A DNA stretch of 11,360 nucleotides from Planctomycetaceae bacterium UBA2972 (GTDB taxonomy: Bacteria; Planctomycetota; Planctomycetia; Pirellulales; Pirellulaceae), in NCBI GenBank assembly GCA_002348315.1, contig DEAW01000235.1, forward strand, positions 51,654-63,013. The letters run 5' to 3'. Made by a program: the position numbers and the translations under genes. Under the pieces are notes generated by a model. That model was not told the origin of the DNA. It searched no databases and saw nothing but the letters and a program-made list of their open reading frames with translations. Positions 1 through 7,111 of the stretch are shown in pieces. Each line of letters starts with the position of its first letter. The first letter of the stretch is position 1.

Positions 1-160
1 AGATGATGATGGCGAGGCTTTCGGACTGGCCGCGCTCGTCATGCCTGCCACGCTCGAACACATTCGTACGATCAGCAAAAATGGTGAACGGATGCCGGCT
101 AAGAGTACCTACTTTTATCCGAAGCTATTAAGCGGTCTGGTCATCAATAGCCTGGAATAG
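1..160 (+). CDS. DUF1015 family protein, C-terminal fragment (5' end outside window)
   Basis: An open plus-strand frame (first full codon at position 2) runs into the window and stops with TAG at 158-160, giving the last 52 residues of a longer protein. The final residues read ERMPAKSTYFYPKLLSGLVI, which I recognise as the characteristic C-terminus of DUF1015 proteins: a Met-Pro-x-Lys-Ser-Thr-Tyr-Phe-Tyr-Pro-Lys block followed by a Ser/Thr-Gly-Leu-Val stretch. The biochemical function of DUF1015 is not firmly established; members are soluble proteins of about 400 residues, often encoded near serine-biosynthesis genes in other bacteria, but no such neighbour is visible here. The gene converges on trpF, with only 6 bp between the two stop codons and no hairpin terminator, so the transcripts probably overlap. 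Family assignment is from memory of the motif; the start and most of the domain lie outside the window. Confidence 0.72.
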   Translation, partial: DDDGEAFGLAALVMPATLEHIRTISKNGERMPAKSTYFYPKLLSGLVINSLE

Positions 161-166
161 TTTGGG

Positions 167-838
167 CTATCGAATCTCTTCGAATGCCTGTCGTGCTCGT
201 CTCGCGAAGGCCGTGACTTTAGCTGCATCCTTTTTGCCCGGCTCAGATTCAACTCCACTTGCCGTATCTACAGCATCCGGACGTGCCAGACTTATTGCCT
301 GAGTCACATTCTCATCCGTAATCCCACCGGCAAGGATTAAGCCATACCCCCTGAAGTGACTAGTAAAATCAGGGAATGATTTCCAATCCAGCTGGTGGCC
401 TGTACCACCGTAGCTGCCTGGTTGGTAGGCATCAAGCAATAGTGCCTCGAGTGAAATATCAAATGTAGTACACGCGGCCAGATAATCGATCAGGGAGGTA
501 GGTTCTGTATCTCTGCAACGCAGAGCTCGAATTAATGGAAGATGCGCGAGTTGCTTTAAGTAGAACGGGTCTTCATCTCCATGCAACTGAATGAAATCAA
601 AAGCCAGTTCGTCGTGGAGTCTGAGAATAGTCTCGATTGATTCGTTGACAAACAAGCCGACCAGTTGGATTTCATCACCGACAGCGGAAACGATTTCCCG
701 GGCCTGATCAGCAGTAAGTGATCTTGGACTGGGCTGATAGAAATTCAAGCCAATCGCATCCACTCCGGCGGCGACACACATTCTGGCGTCTTCCGGAGAT
801 GTGATTCCGCACACTTTGGTCTTAAATAATGTGGTCAT
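167..838 (-). CDS. trpF: Phosphoribosylanthranilate isomerase
   Basis: This 223-residue protein matches TrpF, the cytoplasmic (beta/alpha)8 enzyme that converts N-(5'-phosphoribosyl)-anthranilate to the carboxyphenylamino-deoxyribulose phosphate intermediate of tryptophan synthesis. The expected catalytic pair is present: Cys10 in the N-terminal KVCGIT motif and Asp136 in the LLLDAY strand. Further family marks are DAIGLNFYQPSPR (residues 28-39), VGLFVN (60-65), FIQLHGDE (82-89), GGTG (144-147), and the phosphate-binding segments LAGGI (169-173) and VDTASGVE (190-197). The length is usual for a monofunctional enzyme. The gene stands alone rather than in a trp operon, which is common outside enterobacteria. 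The start is the first Met of the frame; the leader has no clear Shine-Dalgarno sequence. The 214-bp gap upstream is shared with the divergent ATPase gene. The identification is secure. Confidence 0.96.
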   Translation of the reverse strand: MTTLFKTKVCGITSPEDARMCVAAGVDAIGLNFYQPSPRSLTADQAREIVSAVGDEIQLVGLFVNESIETILRLHDELAFDFIQLHGDEDPFYLKQLAHLPLIRALRCRDTEPTSLIDYLAACTTFDISLEALLLDAYQPGSYGGTGHQLDWKSFPDFTSHFRGYGLILAGGITDENVTQAISLARPDAVDTASGVESEPGKKDAAKVTAFARRARQAFEEIR

Positions 839-1052
839 GGATTATCGGGGGATGAGTTTCTGCCGTTACTTCTTCGCGAATCCTCATATTTTAACGCTTC
901 AGGTTAGAAGATGGAGGAAATAGCGAGACTTGCAATCTGAGAAGTATCATTTTTCAGCTGTTCGTCAATACAGGCCGAAAAACAAAGAGAGGCAAGTTTG
1001 TGTTCAATACTGGACCATTTTAGGTTAGTTAGCCGGCAGGAAGCCACAAGCC
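839..1052. other. Divergent intergenic region between trpF and the ATPase gene
   Basis: This 214-bp gap must hold the promoters for trpF (leftward) and for the ATPase-epimerase-transferase operon (rightward). I cannot assign a convincing -35/-10 pair on either strand. The clearest element is AGGAAG at 1038-1043, nine bases before the ATG at 1053, a good ribosome-binding site for the ATPase gene. A loose direct repeat of a TTC-n-CAATAC-n-GG type occurs near 960-975 and 1002-1012, but it is too degenerate to name as an operator. Confidence 0.4.
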
Positions 1053-1943
1053 ATGTATGAATCATATTATCAGCTCAATGAGCGACCATTTATCCACGCT
1101 CCGAATACCGAATGTTTCTATGCTGGCGACTATGTACGTAACTCGCTGTCCCAATTGGTTCGTATTGTCACTCGAGGCGAAGGCGTTTCTTTAGTTGTTG
1201 GTCCAACAGGTACGGGGAAATCATCGGTATGTCAGCTGCTGGTCGAACATTTTCAGTTCAGCCATCAGGTTCTGTACTTTCAACACGGTAGTTTTTCCAG
1301 TCGCCATTCGTTTTTGGAAAGCGTTGTGCTGGCGTTGGGAATCGACAATGTACGAAACTCGGAGGCACAGAATCGTACTGCCATCCGGGAACATTTATTC
1401 GATCTGGATGAGCATCCACGATCATTGCTATTAATTATTGATGATGCGCATCAAATGAATTCCGACGTACTGGAAGAGTGCCGTCAGCTTACCAATCTCG
1501 TCTACAGCGGAGCTACCCGCGTCCATCTGGTGTTGTCGGGATTGCTGAAGCTCGAAGATGCCATGACGCACCCGTCACTCGCTTCGTTGAATCAGCGGGT
1601 AGTCCATCGATGTTATCTGTCAGCGTTATCAGGCATGGAATCACGCTGCTTGATCGGGGATTGTCTGGAACGCGCCGGTGGTAAGCTGGCCGAGTTGTTT
1701 ACTCGCGATGCATTGCGCAAAATCTATGAATACACCGAAGGTGTGCCAAGAGTCATTGTCCAGTTAGTAGACCGGACGATGATGCTTGGAATGCAACGTG
1801 AACAACCGATGCTTGATACGTATGAAGTCGAGTTGGCCTGGGCTGACTTACAGCAGTTGCCCGAGCCGAAATCAGCGGAAGAACTGGAGCAGGTCCCGGC
1901 GCCAGCGTCCAGCGCGATCGAGTTTGGGTTGTTGTCCGAATAA
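1053..1943 (+). CDS. ExeA/GspA-like AAA+ ATPase
   Basis: This 296-residue protein is a P-loop ATPase of the ExeA/GspA (AAA_22-like) group. The Walker A motif is GPTGTGKS at residues 50-57. The Walker B strand is LLLIIDDAH (125-133), with the double Asp and the following Ala-His typical of ExeA proteins. A sensor-like SLNQR segment (178-182) and an EGVPRVI segment (229-235) follow, as in this family. The N-terminus, MYESYYQLNERPF, resembles both ExeA and the related ATPases of exopolysaccharide/exosortase loci (TIGR03015 type). No membrane segment and no peptidoglycan-binding domain is visible; after residue 265 only a short Pro/Glu/Ala-rich tail remains, so the protein is probably cytoplasmic and shorter than canonical ExeA. 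AGGAAG nine bases upstream supports the start. It is the first gene of a run with an epimerase 17 bp downstream, which suggests a role in making or exporting a surface glycan. That role is inferred from context. Confidence 0.85.
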   Translation: MYESYYQLNERPFIHAPNTECFYAGDYVRNSLSQLVRIVTRGEGVSLVVGPTGTGKSSVCQLLVEHFQFSHQVLYFQHGSFSSRHSFLESVVLALGIDNVRNSEAQNRTAIREHLFDLDEHPRSLLLIIDDAHQMNSDVLEECRQLTNLVYSGATRVHLVLSGLLKLEDAMTHPSLASLNQRVVHRCYLSALSGMESRCLIGDCLERAGGKLAELFTRDALRKIYEYTEGVPRVIVQLVDRTMMLGMQREQPMLDTYEVELAWADLQQLPEPKSAEELEQVPAPASSAIEFGLLSE

Positions 1944-1960
1944 CCCGCAGGTAATCCAGT

Positions 1961-2899
1961 ATGCCCATTGCGACAGTCACTGGTGGAGCAGGCTTTATTG
2001 GCTCTCATCTTGTCCATGCGTTGCTTGCGCGCGGATTTCACGTACGCGTTCTGGATGACTTTTCAACGGGACGATTGTCCAATCTACAGGACGTTTTGGA
2101 AGACATCGAATTGATTGAAGGTTCGATACTGGATGCGACTCCGCTGACAACGGCCATGACCGACGCCGAAGTTGTCTTCCATCATGCCGCTCAGGTTTCC
2201 GTTCCGTTTTCAATGCAAAATCCGGAGCGAACCCGGGAAGTCAATGGCGTCGGTACTCGCAGCGTTCTCGAAGCTGCGGCTGCGGCAGGATGTCGCCGGG
2301 TTGTGTATGCGGGATCGAGCAGCTGTTACGGAGATGTCGCCAATCCCGAGCAAACAGAAACAGACCCGATTGCGCCTATTTCTCCTTATGGCGAGTCAAA
2401 GTACGAAGGAGAAGAGCACTGCCACGCTTTTGCCGACTCGGGTCGTCTGGAAACAGTCGTCCTGAGGTATTTCAATGTCTTTGGCCCCGGACAGGATCCA
2501 GATAGCCCGTATTCGGCAGTGATACCAAAATTTATTACGCTGATGCTGACAGACCGGCCCCCAACGATTTTTGGCGATGGTCTTCAGTCTCGGGATTTTA
2601 CATATGTCGAAAATGTCGTCGCCGCGAATTTACTGGCAGCCACGGCAGCAGGAGTTTCCGGTCAGAGTATTAATATTGCCAATGGGCGTAGTATTTCGCT
2701 TCTCGAGCTTGTCCGTTTGCTTTCTGATTTCTTAGGCAAGATCGTGGAACCTGAATTTGCCGATCCGCGTGCCGGCGACATCCTCCATAGTCGAGCAAAT
2801 ATCTCCAAAGCGACTTCGTTATTAGCCTACGTACCCGAAGTCTCGATCGAAGCAGGACTAAAACTAACGGTCGACTCGTTTTTGAGCACGACATCATGA
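1961..2899 (+). CDS. NAD-dependent nucleotide-sugar epimerase (WbpP/GalE-like, extended SDR)
   Basis: This 312-residue protein is an extended short-chain dehydrogenase/reductase acting on a UDP- or other NDP-sugar. The Rossmann dinucleotide loop is TGGAGFIGSH at residues 7-16, followed by the acidic ribose-binding strand VLDDFSTGR (30-38). The catalytic residues are a Ser within AGSSSCYG (117-124) and the Tyr143-x-x-x-Lys147 pair in YGESK. RYFNVFGPGQDP (169-180), SPYSAVIPKF (182-191) and the substrate-binding RDFTYVENVV (211-220) resemble UDP-GlcNAc/UDP-Glc C4-epimerases of the WbpP/TviC/GalE group more than dehydratases, which usually carry a different catalytic Asp-Glu pair. The exact substrate cannot be read from sequence. 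It lies 17 bp after the ATPase gene and overlaps the glycosyltransferase by the ATGA at 2896-2899, so the three are almost certainly co-transcribed. It probably supplies an activated sugar for the glycan made by this locus. Confidence 0.9.
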   Translation: MPIATVTGGAGFIGSHLVHALLARGFHVRVLDDFSTGRLSNLQDVLEDIELIEGSILDATPLTTAMTDAEVVFHHAAQVSVPFSMQNPERTREVNGVGTRSVLEAAAAAGCRRVVYAGSSSCYGDVANPEQTETDPIAPISPYGESKYEGEEHCHAFADSGRLETVVLRYFNVFGPGQDPDSPYSAVIPKFITLMLTDRPPTIFGDGLQSRDFTYVENVVAANLLAATAAGVSGQSINIANGRSISLLELVRLLSDFLGKIVEPEFADPRAGDILHSRANISKATSLLAYVPEVSIEAGLKLTVDSFLSTTS

Positions 2900-3633
2900 A
2901 GCAATGGAAAACGATCGTTTCGATAGCGACTTACAATGAGCGTGAAAATATTGCCCGTTTGGTGGAAGCCGTTCGTAATGCTGTACCAGACATTCACCTT
3001 CTTGTGATCGATGATGGAAGTCCTGACGGTACAGGCGAGTTATGCGAGCAATTCGATCAGGAGCATGCCTGGTTTCACTACATCCAGCGTGGCAGCAAAC
3101 AGGGATTGGGTACGGCGACGATTTGCGGTATGCAGTACGCCGTCGAGCAGGGGTTCGATCTTTGGATAGGAATGGATGCGGATTTTAGTCATCCTCCGGA
3201 GAGGCTTCCGGCGATGATTGAAGCCATCGGCCCGCGGGAACTTCCTGTTGCCGACGTGGTTATTGGATCACGATATTGCCCCGGGGGTGGCGTGGATGGC
3301 TGGCCTCTCAAACGCCGTATTATGAGTCGTTGTGTTAACCTCTATGCTCGTGTTCTGATGGGATTATCACCGAAAGACTGCTCCGGCGCCTTTCGATGTT
3401 GCCGTACCTTGCTGCTTGAGCAGTTGGATTTTTCCGGGATTCAATCAAGAGGCTATTCATTTTTTGAAGAGTTCCTTTGGCGACTCAAACGTCTCGGCGC
3501 CCGGATAGTTGAAGTACCGATTGTATTTGTCGATCGTGAATATGGCCAATCCAAACTGAATCGGTCCGAAGCCATTCATTCGCTCTGGATGATGTTTAAG
3601 CTGGGGCTGCGCAACTGGCTGCGACTTGGCTGA
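2896..3633 (+). CDS. Polyprenol-phosphate sugar transferase, DPM1-like (GT2)
   Basis: This 245-residue GT-A fold family 2 glycosyltransferase closely resembles dolichol/polyprenol monophosphomannose synthases, which move a sugar from an NDP-sugar onto a membrane polyprenyl phosphate. Visible marks are VSIATYNERENI (8-19), the nucleotide-binding LLVIDDGSPDGTGEL (35-49), the metal-binding MDADFSHPP (93-101, with Asp94 and Asp96), VIGSRY (122-127), the acceptor-side block around KDCSGAFRC (160-168), and FFEEFLWR (189-196). There is no C-terminal membrane domain: the protein ends with an amphipathic Trp/Leu/Arg-rich segment that could rest on the membrane surface. That is the short, soluble type of DPM synthase. 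The start codon overlaps the epimerase stop (ATGA), which indicates translational coupling. The product probably primes or feeds glycan assembly on the cytoplasmic face. The sugar could be mannose or glucose; homology alone does not decide this. Confidence 0.88.
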   Translation: MKQWKTIVSIATYNERENIARLVEAVRNAVPDIHLLVIDDGSPDGTGELCEQFDQEHAWFHYIQRGSKQGLGTATICGMQYAVEQGFDLWIGMDADFSHPPERLPAMIEAIGPRELPVADVVIGSRYCPGGGVDGWPLKRRIMSRCVNLYARVLMGLSPKDCSGAFRCCRTLLLEQLDFSGIQSRGYSFFEEFLWRLKRLGARIVEVPIVFVDREYGQSKLNRSEAIHSLWMMFKLGLRNWLRLG

Positions 3634-3675
3634 TTTCGGGTTGATTTTGGGCTAAAATGTGAGTTCAACTGTCGC

Positions 3676-3697
3676 TGTCTGGGACTAAACTCAGACA
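3676..3697 (+). promoter_or_regulatory. Hairpin in the leader of the DUF6807 gene (possible weak promoter just upstream)
   Basis: TGTCTGGG (3676-3683) can pair with CTCAGACA (3690-3697) across a 6-base loop, giving eight pairs with one G-U. No T-run follows, so it is not a standard intrinsic terminator. Upstream, CTGATT (3630-3635) and TAAAAT (3653-3658) are 17 bases apart and could form a weak sigma-70-type promoter, with the -35 overlapping the stop codon of the transferase gene. If so, the hairpin lies in the 5' leader of the following gene. The hairpin is seen directly; its role is unproven. Confidence 0.3.
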
Positions 3698-3734
3698 CCG
3701 TATGTCGCTCACTTTTAACCCTGAAAGAGTCATC

Positions 3735-5012
3735 ATGAATCGCTTCCTGACCAGCCTACTGTTAATAATCATGGGATTGTCTGTTACGACTCCGGGAATC
3801 GCTCAGGTGTCAATTGAAATCGATACCGGAGATCAGGCACGCAAGAACACACCAGTGAAAGTAATTCTGCGGTCCAAAGATGCTCTGGCGGCCAGCGTGG
3901 CAAAGATCAACTTCAATGGTGTTCGTCTGAACGGTCAGATCACCGAATTGGGATTGGAGTCGTTACGGGAATTGGGAGATGACGATGTAGATCTCTCTAA
4001 CTTACGGGAGCTACATTTTATCGTGCCGCAGTGGCCCGCCGAAACGAAAGTAAAGGCCACAGTCTCCTTCGGTTTAGCCGGCAAGGGTAACGAAGGTCGA
4101 TTCCATTTTCAGGACAAAGCAGGTCTTTATACTGACGTGCTCTATGGCGAACGTCCAGTGATGCGGTACATGTACGAGGCATTGGACAATTCAAGTCCAC
4201 AGCGGATTGGTGAGACCTACAAAGTTTATCACCATGTTTATGATCCCAACGGAAAACGCTTTGTAACCAAAGGCGCGGGCGGGTTGTTCCCTCATCACAG
4301 AGGGTTGTTTTATGGATTCAACAAAATCTCATACGTGGTGAATGACCAGCCAATGACGGCAGATATCTGGCACTGTCGAACTGGAGAGTCTCAGGCTCAT
4401 GTCGAAGTCTGTGCTGAAGTCGGAGGTCCGGTTCTTGGACGGCATTTATTAAAGGTGGACTGGAAAGGTCGTGACGGCAAACCTTTCGCCACAGAATTGC
4501 GTGAGTTGACAACTTATCAAGTCGATGGTGGTGTGATGATCGAGTTTGCATCCAAACTGACTTCGCTAGTCGGCGAAATTAAGCTGGCCGGAGATCCACA
4601 GCATGCAGGATTTCAATTTCGCGGCTCCCAGGAAATTCCAGATAAAACCGCGGACCAAACTTACTATGTACGTCCTGATGGTAAGGGCGAACCAGGCGTA
4701 TTTCGCAACTGGCCGGGAAACAAAGAACACGTCAATTTGAAATGGAACGCACTCTGTTTTGTCCTCGGAGAAGATCGACTCACCTGTTGCTATTTAGACC
4801 ATCCGAACAATCCTAAAGAGGCACGGTTTAGCGAGCGAAACTACGGTCGCTTTGGGTCTTACTTTGAAGCCACCGTCACTGAATCCAGGCCACTGTATCT
4901 TAATTATCGGATCTGGCTGCAGTACGGTGAGATGTCGGTAACTGACATTGAAAAGGTCAGCAATGATTTTGTCTCCGGCCCGACCGTAACTCAGCACCCG
5001 ACCGCAAATTAG
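3735..5012 (+). CDS. Secreted DUF6807 (PmoA-like) family protein
   Basis: The protein (425 residues from the chosen start) begins with a Sec signal peptide: charged MNR, a hydrophobic run to about residue 20, and likely cleavage near GIA-Q (residues 21-24). The mature part matches the DUF6807 family, named in databases 'methane oxygenase PmoA', which is abundant in planctomycetes and Bacteroidetes. Diagnostic segments are GERPVMRYMYEA (138-149), YHHVYDPNGK (165-174), the PHHRGLFYG block (186-194), GVFRNWPG (321-328), CYLDHPNNP (352-360) and YRIWLQYGEM (391-400). The function of the family is unknown; it should not be read as methane monooxygenase. Its usual context suggests carbohydrate or glycan turnover in the periplasm. 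I prefer the ATG at 3735 to the one at 3702 because it is preceded by GAAAGAG and gives a clean signal peptide. The stop codon lies in a tandem repeat. The gene is separated by about 100 bp from the glycan operon and may or may not belong to it. Confidence 0.85.
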   Translation: MNRFLTSLLLIIMGLSVTTPGIAQVSIEIDTGDQARKNTPVKVILRSKDALAASVAKINFNGVRLNGQITELGLESLRELGDDDVDLSNLRELHFIVPQWPAETKVKATVSFGLAGKGNEGRFHFQDKAGLYTDVLYGERPVMRYMYEALDNSSPQRIGETYKVYHHVYDPNGKRFVTKGAGGLFPHHRGLFYGFNKISYVVNDQPMTADIWHCRTGESQAHVEVCAEVGGPVLGRHLLKVDWKGRDGKPFATELRELTTYQVDGGVMIEFASKLTSLVGEIKLAGDPQHAGFQFRGSQEIPDKTADQTYYVRPDGKGEPGVFRNWPGNKEHVNLKWNALCFVLGEDRLTCCYLDHPNNPKEARFSERNYGRFGSYFEATVTESRPLYLNYRIWLQYGEMSVTDIEKVSNDFVSGPTVTQHPTAN

Positions 5013-5030
5013 CACCCGCCAGCAAATTAG
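4977..5030 (+). repeat. 18-bp tandem repeat spanning the stop codon
   Basis: Two nearly identical 18-bp units, CACCCGACCGCAAATTAG (4995-5012) and CACCCGCCAGCAAATTAG (5013-5030), lie head to tail and differ at two positions. A third, degenerate unit (4977-4994) precedes them and matches the first at 13 of 18 positions. The unit length is a multiple of three. The units encode GPTVTQ, HPTAN-stop and HPPAN-stop, so the duplication has created a spare in-frame stop downstream of the real one. Confidence 0.85.
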
Positions 5031-5053
5031 CAATACTCCAGTTAAAACTGCAT

Positions 5054-5119
5054 GATTGCATCGACAGAAAATGCAATCTAGAATTTGTTTCTAAACCCAA
5101 TGAACACATCTCTATAGAG
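5054..5119 (+). promoter_or_regulatory. acs leader: candidate promoter with overlapping inverted repeats
   Basis: A candidate sigma-70-type promoter is TTGCAT (5056-5061), a 17-base spacer, and TAGAAT (5079-5084). The -10 matches consensus at five of six bases; the -35 only at three. A perfect 8-bp inverted repeat, GATTGCAT (5054-5061) and ATGCAATC (5071-5078), overlaps the -35 and fills the spacer, where an operator would sit. Further small dyads are CAGTT-AA-AACTG (5039-5050), TAGAA-N5-TTCTA (5079-5093) and the perfect palindrome CTCTATAGAG (5110-5119), which overlaps the first bases of the GAGG ribosome-binding site (5117-5120). The repeats are seen directly; regulation is inferred. Confidence 0.4.
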
Positions 5120-5129
5120 GTAGATATCA

Positions 5130-7085
5130 ATGTCAGAAAACACTGGCGGCTCAATCGACAATGTAATGCAGGAAAGCCGGTTGTTTCCCCCATCCGAACA
5201 GTTTTTAGATGGGTGTACGATCAATTCAATGCAGGCCTATCAGGAACTCTATGATCAGGCTGCTGCAGACCCGGTGAAGTTCTGGGAAGATCTGGCCAGA
5301 CAGGATTTGCATTGGTTCGAAGATTTTGACACGACGTTGGAATGGAAAGAGCCCTACGCGGAGTGGTTTGTCGGTGGAAAGACGAATGTGTCTTATAACT
5401 GTCTGGATAGAAACCTCGCAACCAATGGCGATAAAACGGCGATTATTTGGGAAGGTGAGCCCGGGGACATTCGGACGTTTACCTATAAAGAATTACACAG
5501 CGAGGTGAGCCGTCTGGCCAATGCCTTTAAGAAAGCGGGAGTGGAGCAGGGTGATGTGGTTTCTATCTACATGCCCATGGTTCCCGAATTGGCATTCGCG
5601 ATGCTCGCCTGTGCTCGGATCGGCGCTGTGCACAGTGTAATCTTCGCGGGATTCTCGGCTGAGTCCATCGCAGATCGAAATAATGACGCGAACGCGAAAG
5701 TACAGCTAACGGCAGATGGTGGTTACCGACGTGGTAAAGTATTGGCGTTAAAAGAAATCGTCGATGAAGCCCTGGAAAAGTCACCCACCGTGGAAACCTG
5801 TATCGTCCTGAATCGAACCGATTCGGAAGTGTCGATGAAAGAGGGACGGGATATTTGGTGGCACGAGTTGTTGGAATCAGTTGATGATGATTGCCCGGCC
5901 ACACCGCTCGATTCAGAATCACCCCTGTTCATTCTCTATACCAGCGGATCGACAGGAAAACCCAAAGGCATCAAACACACGACTGCAGGCTATAATCTCT
6001 ACACCAAAAAAACGTTTGAGTGGGTGTTTGATATTCGGGATGATGACATTTACTGGTGTACCGCCGACTGTGGTTGGATCACCGGGCACAGTTACATTGT
6101 CTATGGTCCGCTGAGTGCCGGAGCCACCTGTGTCATGTTCGAAGGTGCTCCGAATTATCCGGCAGAAGATCGATTTTGGGATTTAGTGGAAAAGCATAAA
6201 ATCACGATCCTCTATACCGCTCCGACTGCCATTCGCGCGTTCATTAAATGGGGTGACGAGCATGTTGAAAAGCACGATCTCAGTAGCCTGCGTTTGTTGG
6301 GAACTGTCGGTGAAGGCATCAACCCTGAAGCCTGGATGTGGTACCACGATAAAATTGGTGGCGAGCGATGCCCGATTGTCGATACCTGGTGGCAAACTGA
6401 GACCGGTGGCATCATGATGAGTCCGCTACCTGGGGCCGTACCAACAAAACCTGGTAGCTGCACGAAACCGCTCCCGGGTATTCTCCCGGCAATTCTGGAC
6501 GAGACCGGTGAAGCTGTTGGAGAGAATCAGGGTGGAATGCTGGTCATGACTCATCCCTGGCCAGGAATGTTACGCGGGATCTGGGGAGATGACGAACGAT
6601 ACAAGGATCAGTACTGGTCGAAGTTCCCGGGGAAATATCTCGCAGGCGATAACGCTCGCTGTGACGAAGACGGTTATTACTGGATCATGGGGCGTATTGA
6701 TGATGTGATTAACGTCTCGGGACACCGCCTCAGTACCATTGAAGTAGAAAGCGCTTTAGTGAGTCATACCAACGTAGCGGAAGCCGCAGCGGTAGGGCGA
6801 AAGGACGATATCAAGGGGCAGGCCGTAGCTGTCTTTGTGACGCTTGTCGATGCCGAAGCTTCTGATGAGATGAAGCAGGAACTGAAGCTGCACGTCCGTA
6901 AGGAAATTGGTGCTCTGGCTCAGCCCGATGACATTCGTTTCACCAGTGCTCTTCCTAAAACTCGAAGTGGCAAAATCATGCGACGATTGTTGCGAGATAT
7001 TGCTGAGGGGAAAGAAGCTGTTGGAGATACGACGACGCTGGAAGATTATTCTGTGCTGGCGCAATTGCGAGCTAACGACGAATAA
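5130..7085 (+). CDS. acs: Acetyl-CoA synthetase (AMP-forming)
   Basis: This 651-residue protein is a full-length acetyl-CoA synthetase, close to the 652 residues of the enterobacterial enzyme. It activates acetate with ATP to acetyl-AMP and then acetyl-CoA in the cytoplasm. The N-terminal segment (FWEDLARQDLHWFEDFDTTL, 51-70) is typical of Acs. The AMP-binding P-loop is YTSGSTGKPKGIKHT (270-284). TADCGWITGHSY (311-322) and DTWWQTETGG (418-427) carry the acetate-pocket Trp and the adenylate-binding residues. The hinge region GDNARCDEDGYYWIMGRIDDV (506-526) leads to the C-terminal subdomain, with NVSGHRLSTIEVESALVSH (528-546). The A10 motif PKTRSGKIMRR (609-619) contains Lys615, the catalytic lysine that Pat-type acetyltransferases acetylate in other bacteria. 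The start has GAGG nine bases upstream. No acetyltransferase or deacetylase gene is adjacent, so post-translational control cannot be judged here. A strong terminator follows. Confidence 0.97.
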   Translation: MSENTGGSIDNVMQESRLFPPSEQFLDGCTINSMQAYQELYDQAAADPVKFWEDLARQDLHWFEDFDTTLEWKEPYAEWFVGGKTNVSYNCLDRNLATNGDKTAIIWEGEPGDIRTFTYKELHSEVSRLANAFKKAGVEQGDVVSIYMPMVPELAFAMLACARIGAVHSVIFAGFSAESIADRNNDANAKVQLTADGGYRRGKVLALKEIVDEALEKSPTVETCIVLNRTDSEVSMKEGRDIWWHELLESVDDDCPATPLDSESPLFILYTSGSTGKPKGIKHTTAGYNLYTKKTFEWVFDIRDDDIYWCTADCGWITGHSYIVYGPLSAGATCVMFEGAPNYPAEDRFWDLVEKHKITILYTAPTAIRAFIKWGDEHVEKHDLSSLRLLGTVGEGINPEAWMWYHDKIGGERCPIVDTWWQTETGGIMMSPLPGAVPTKPGSCTKPLPGILPAILDETGEAVGENQGGMLVMTHPWPGMLRGIWGDDERYKDQYWSKFPGKYLAGDNARCDEDGYYWIMGRIDDVINVSGHRLSTIEVESALVSHTNVAEAAAVGRKDDIKGQAVAVFVTLVDAEASDEMKQELKLHVRKEIGALAQPDDIRFTSALPKTRSGKIMRRLLRDIAEGKEAVGDTTTLEDYSVLAQLRANDE

Positions 7086-7111
7086 TTCACCACTTACCTC
7101 TCAAAACAAAA

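Noticed and set aside
3702..3734. Upstream ATG at 3702 as the start of the DUF6807 gene.
   Set aside because: It lacks a ribosome-binding site and would place eleven polar residues before the signal peptide; the ATG at 3735 fits better.
4977..5030. Possible CRISPR or attachment-site repeat.
   Set aside because: The units are directly adjacent with no spacers, lie within and just past a coding end, and have no integrase or cas gene nearby.
5563..5922. Minus-strand open frame of 119 codons opposite acs.
   Set aside because: The sense strand encodes conserved Acs sequence; the antisense product has no motif and no start signal.
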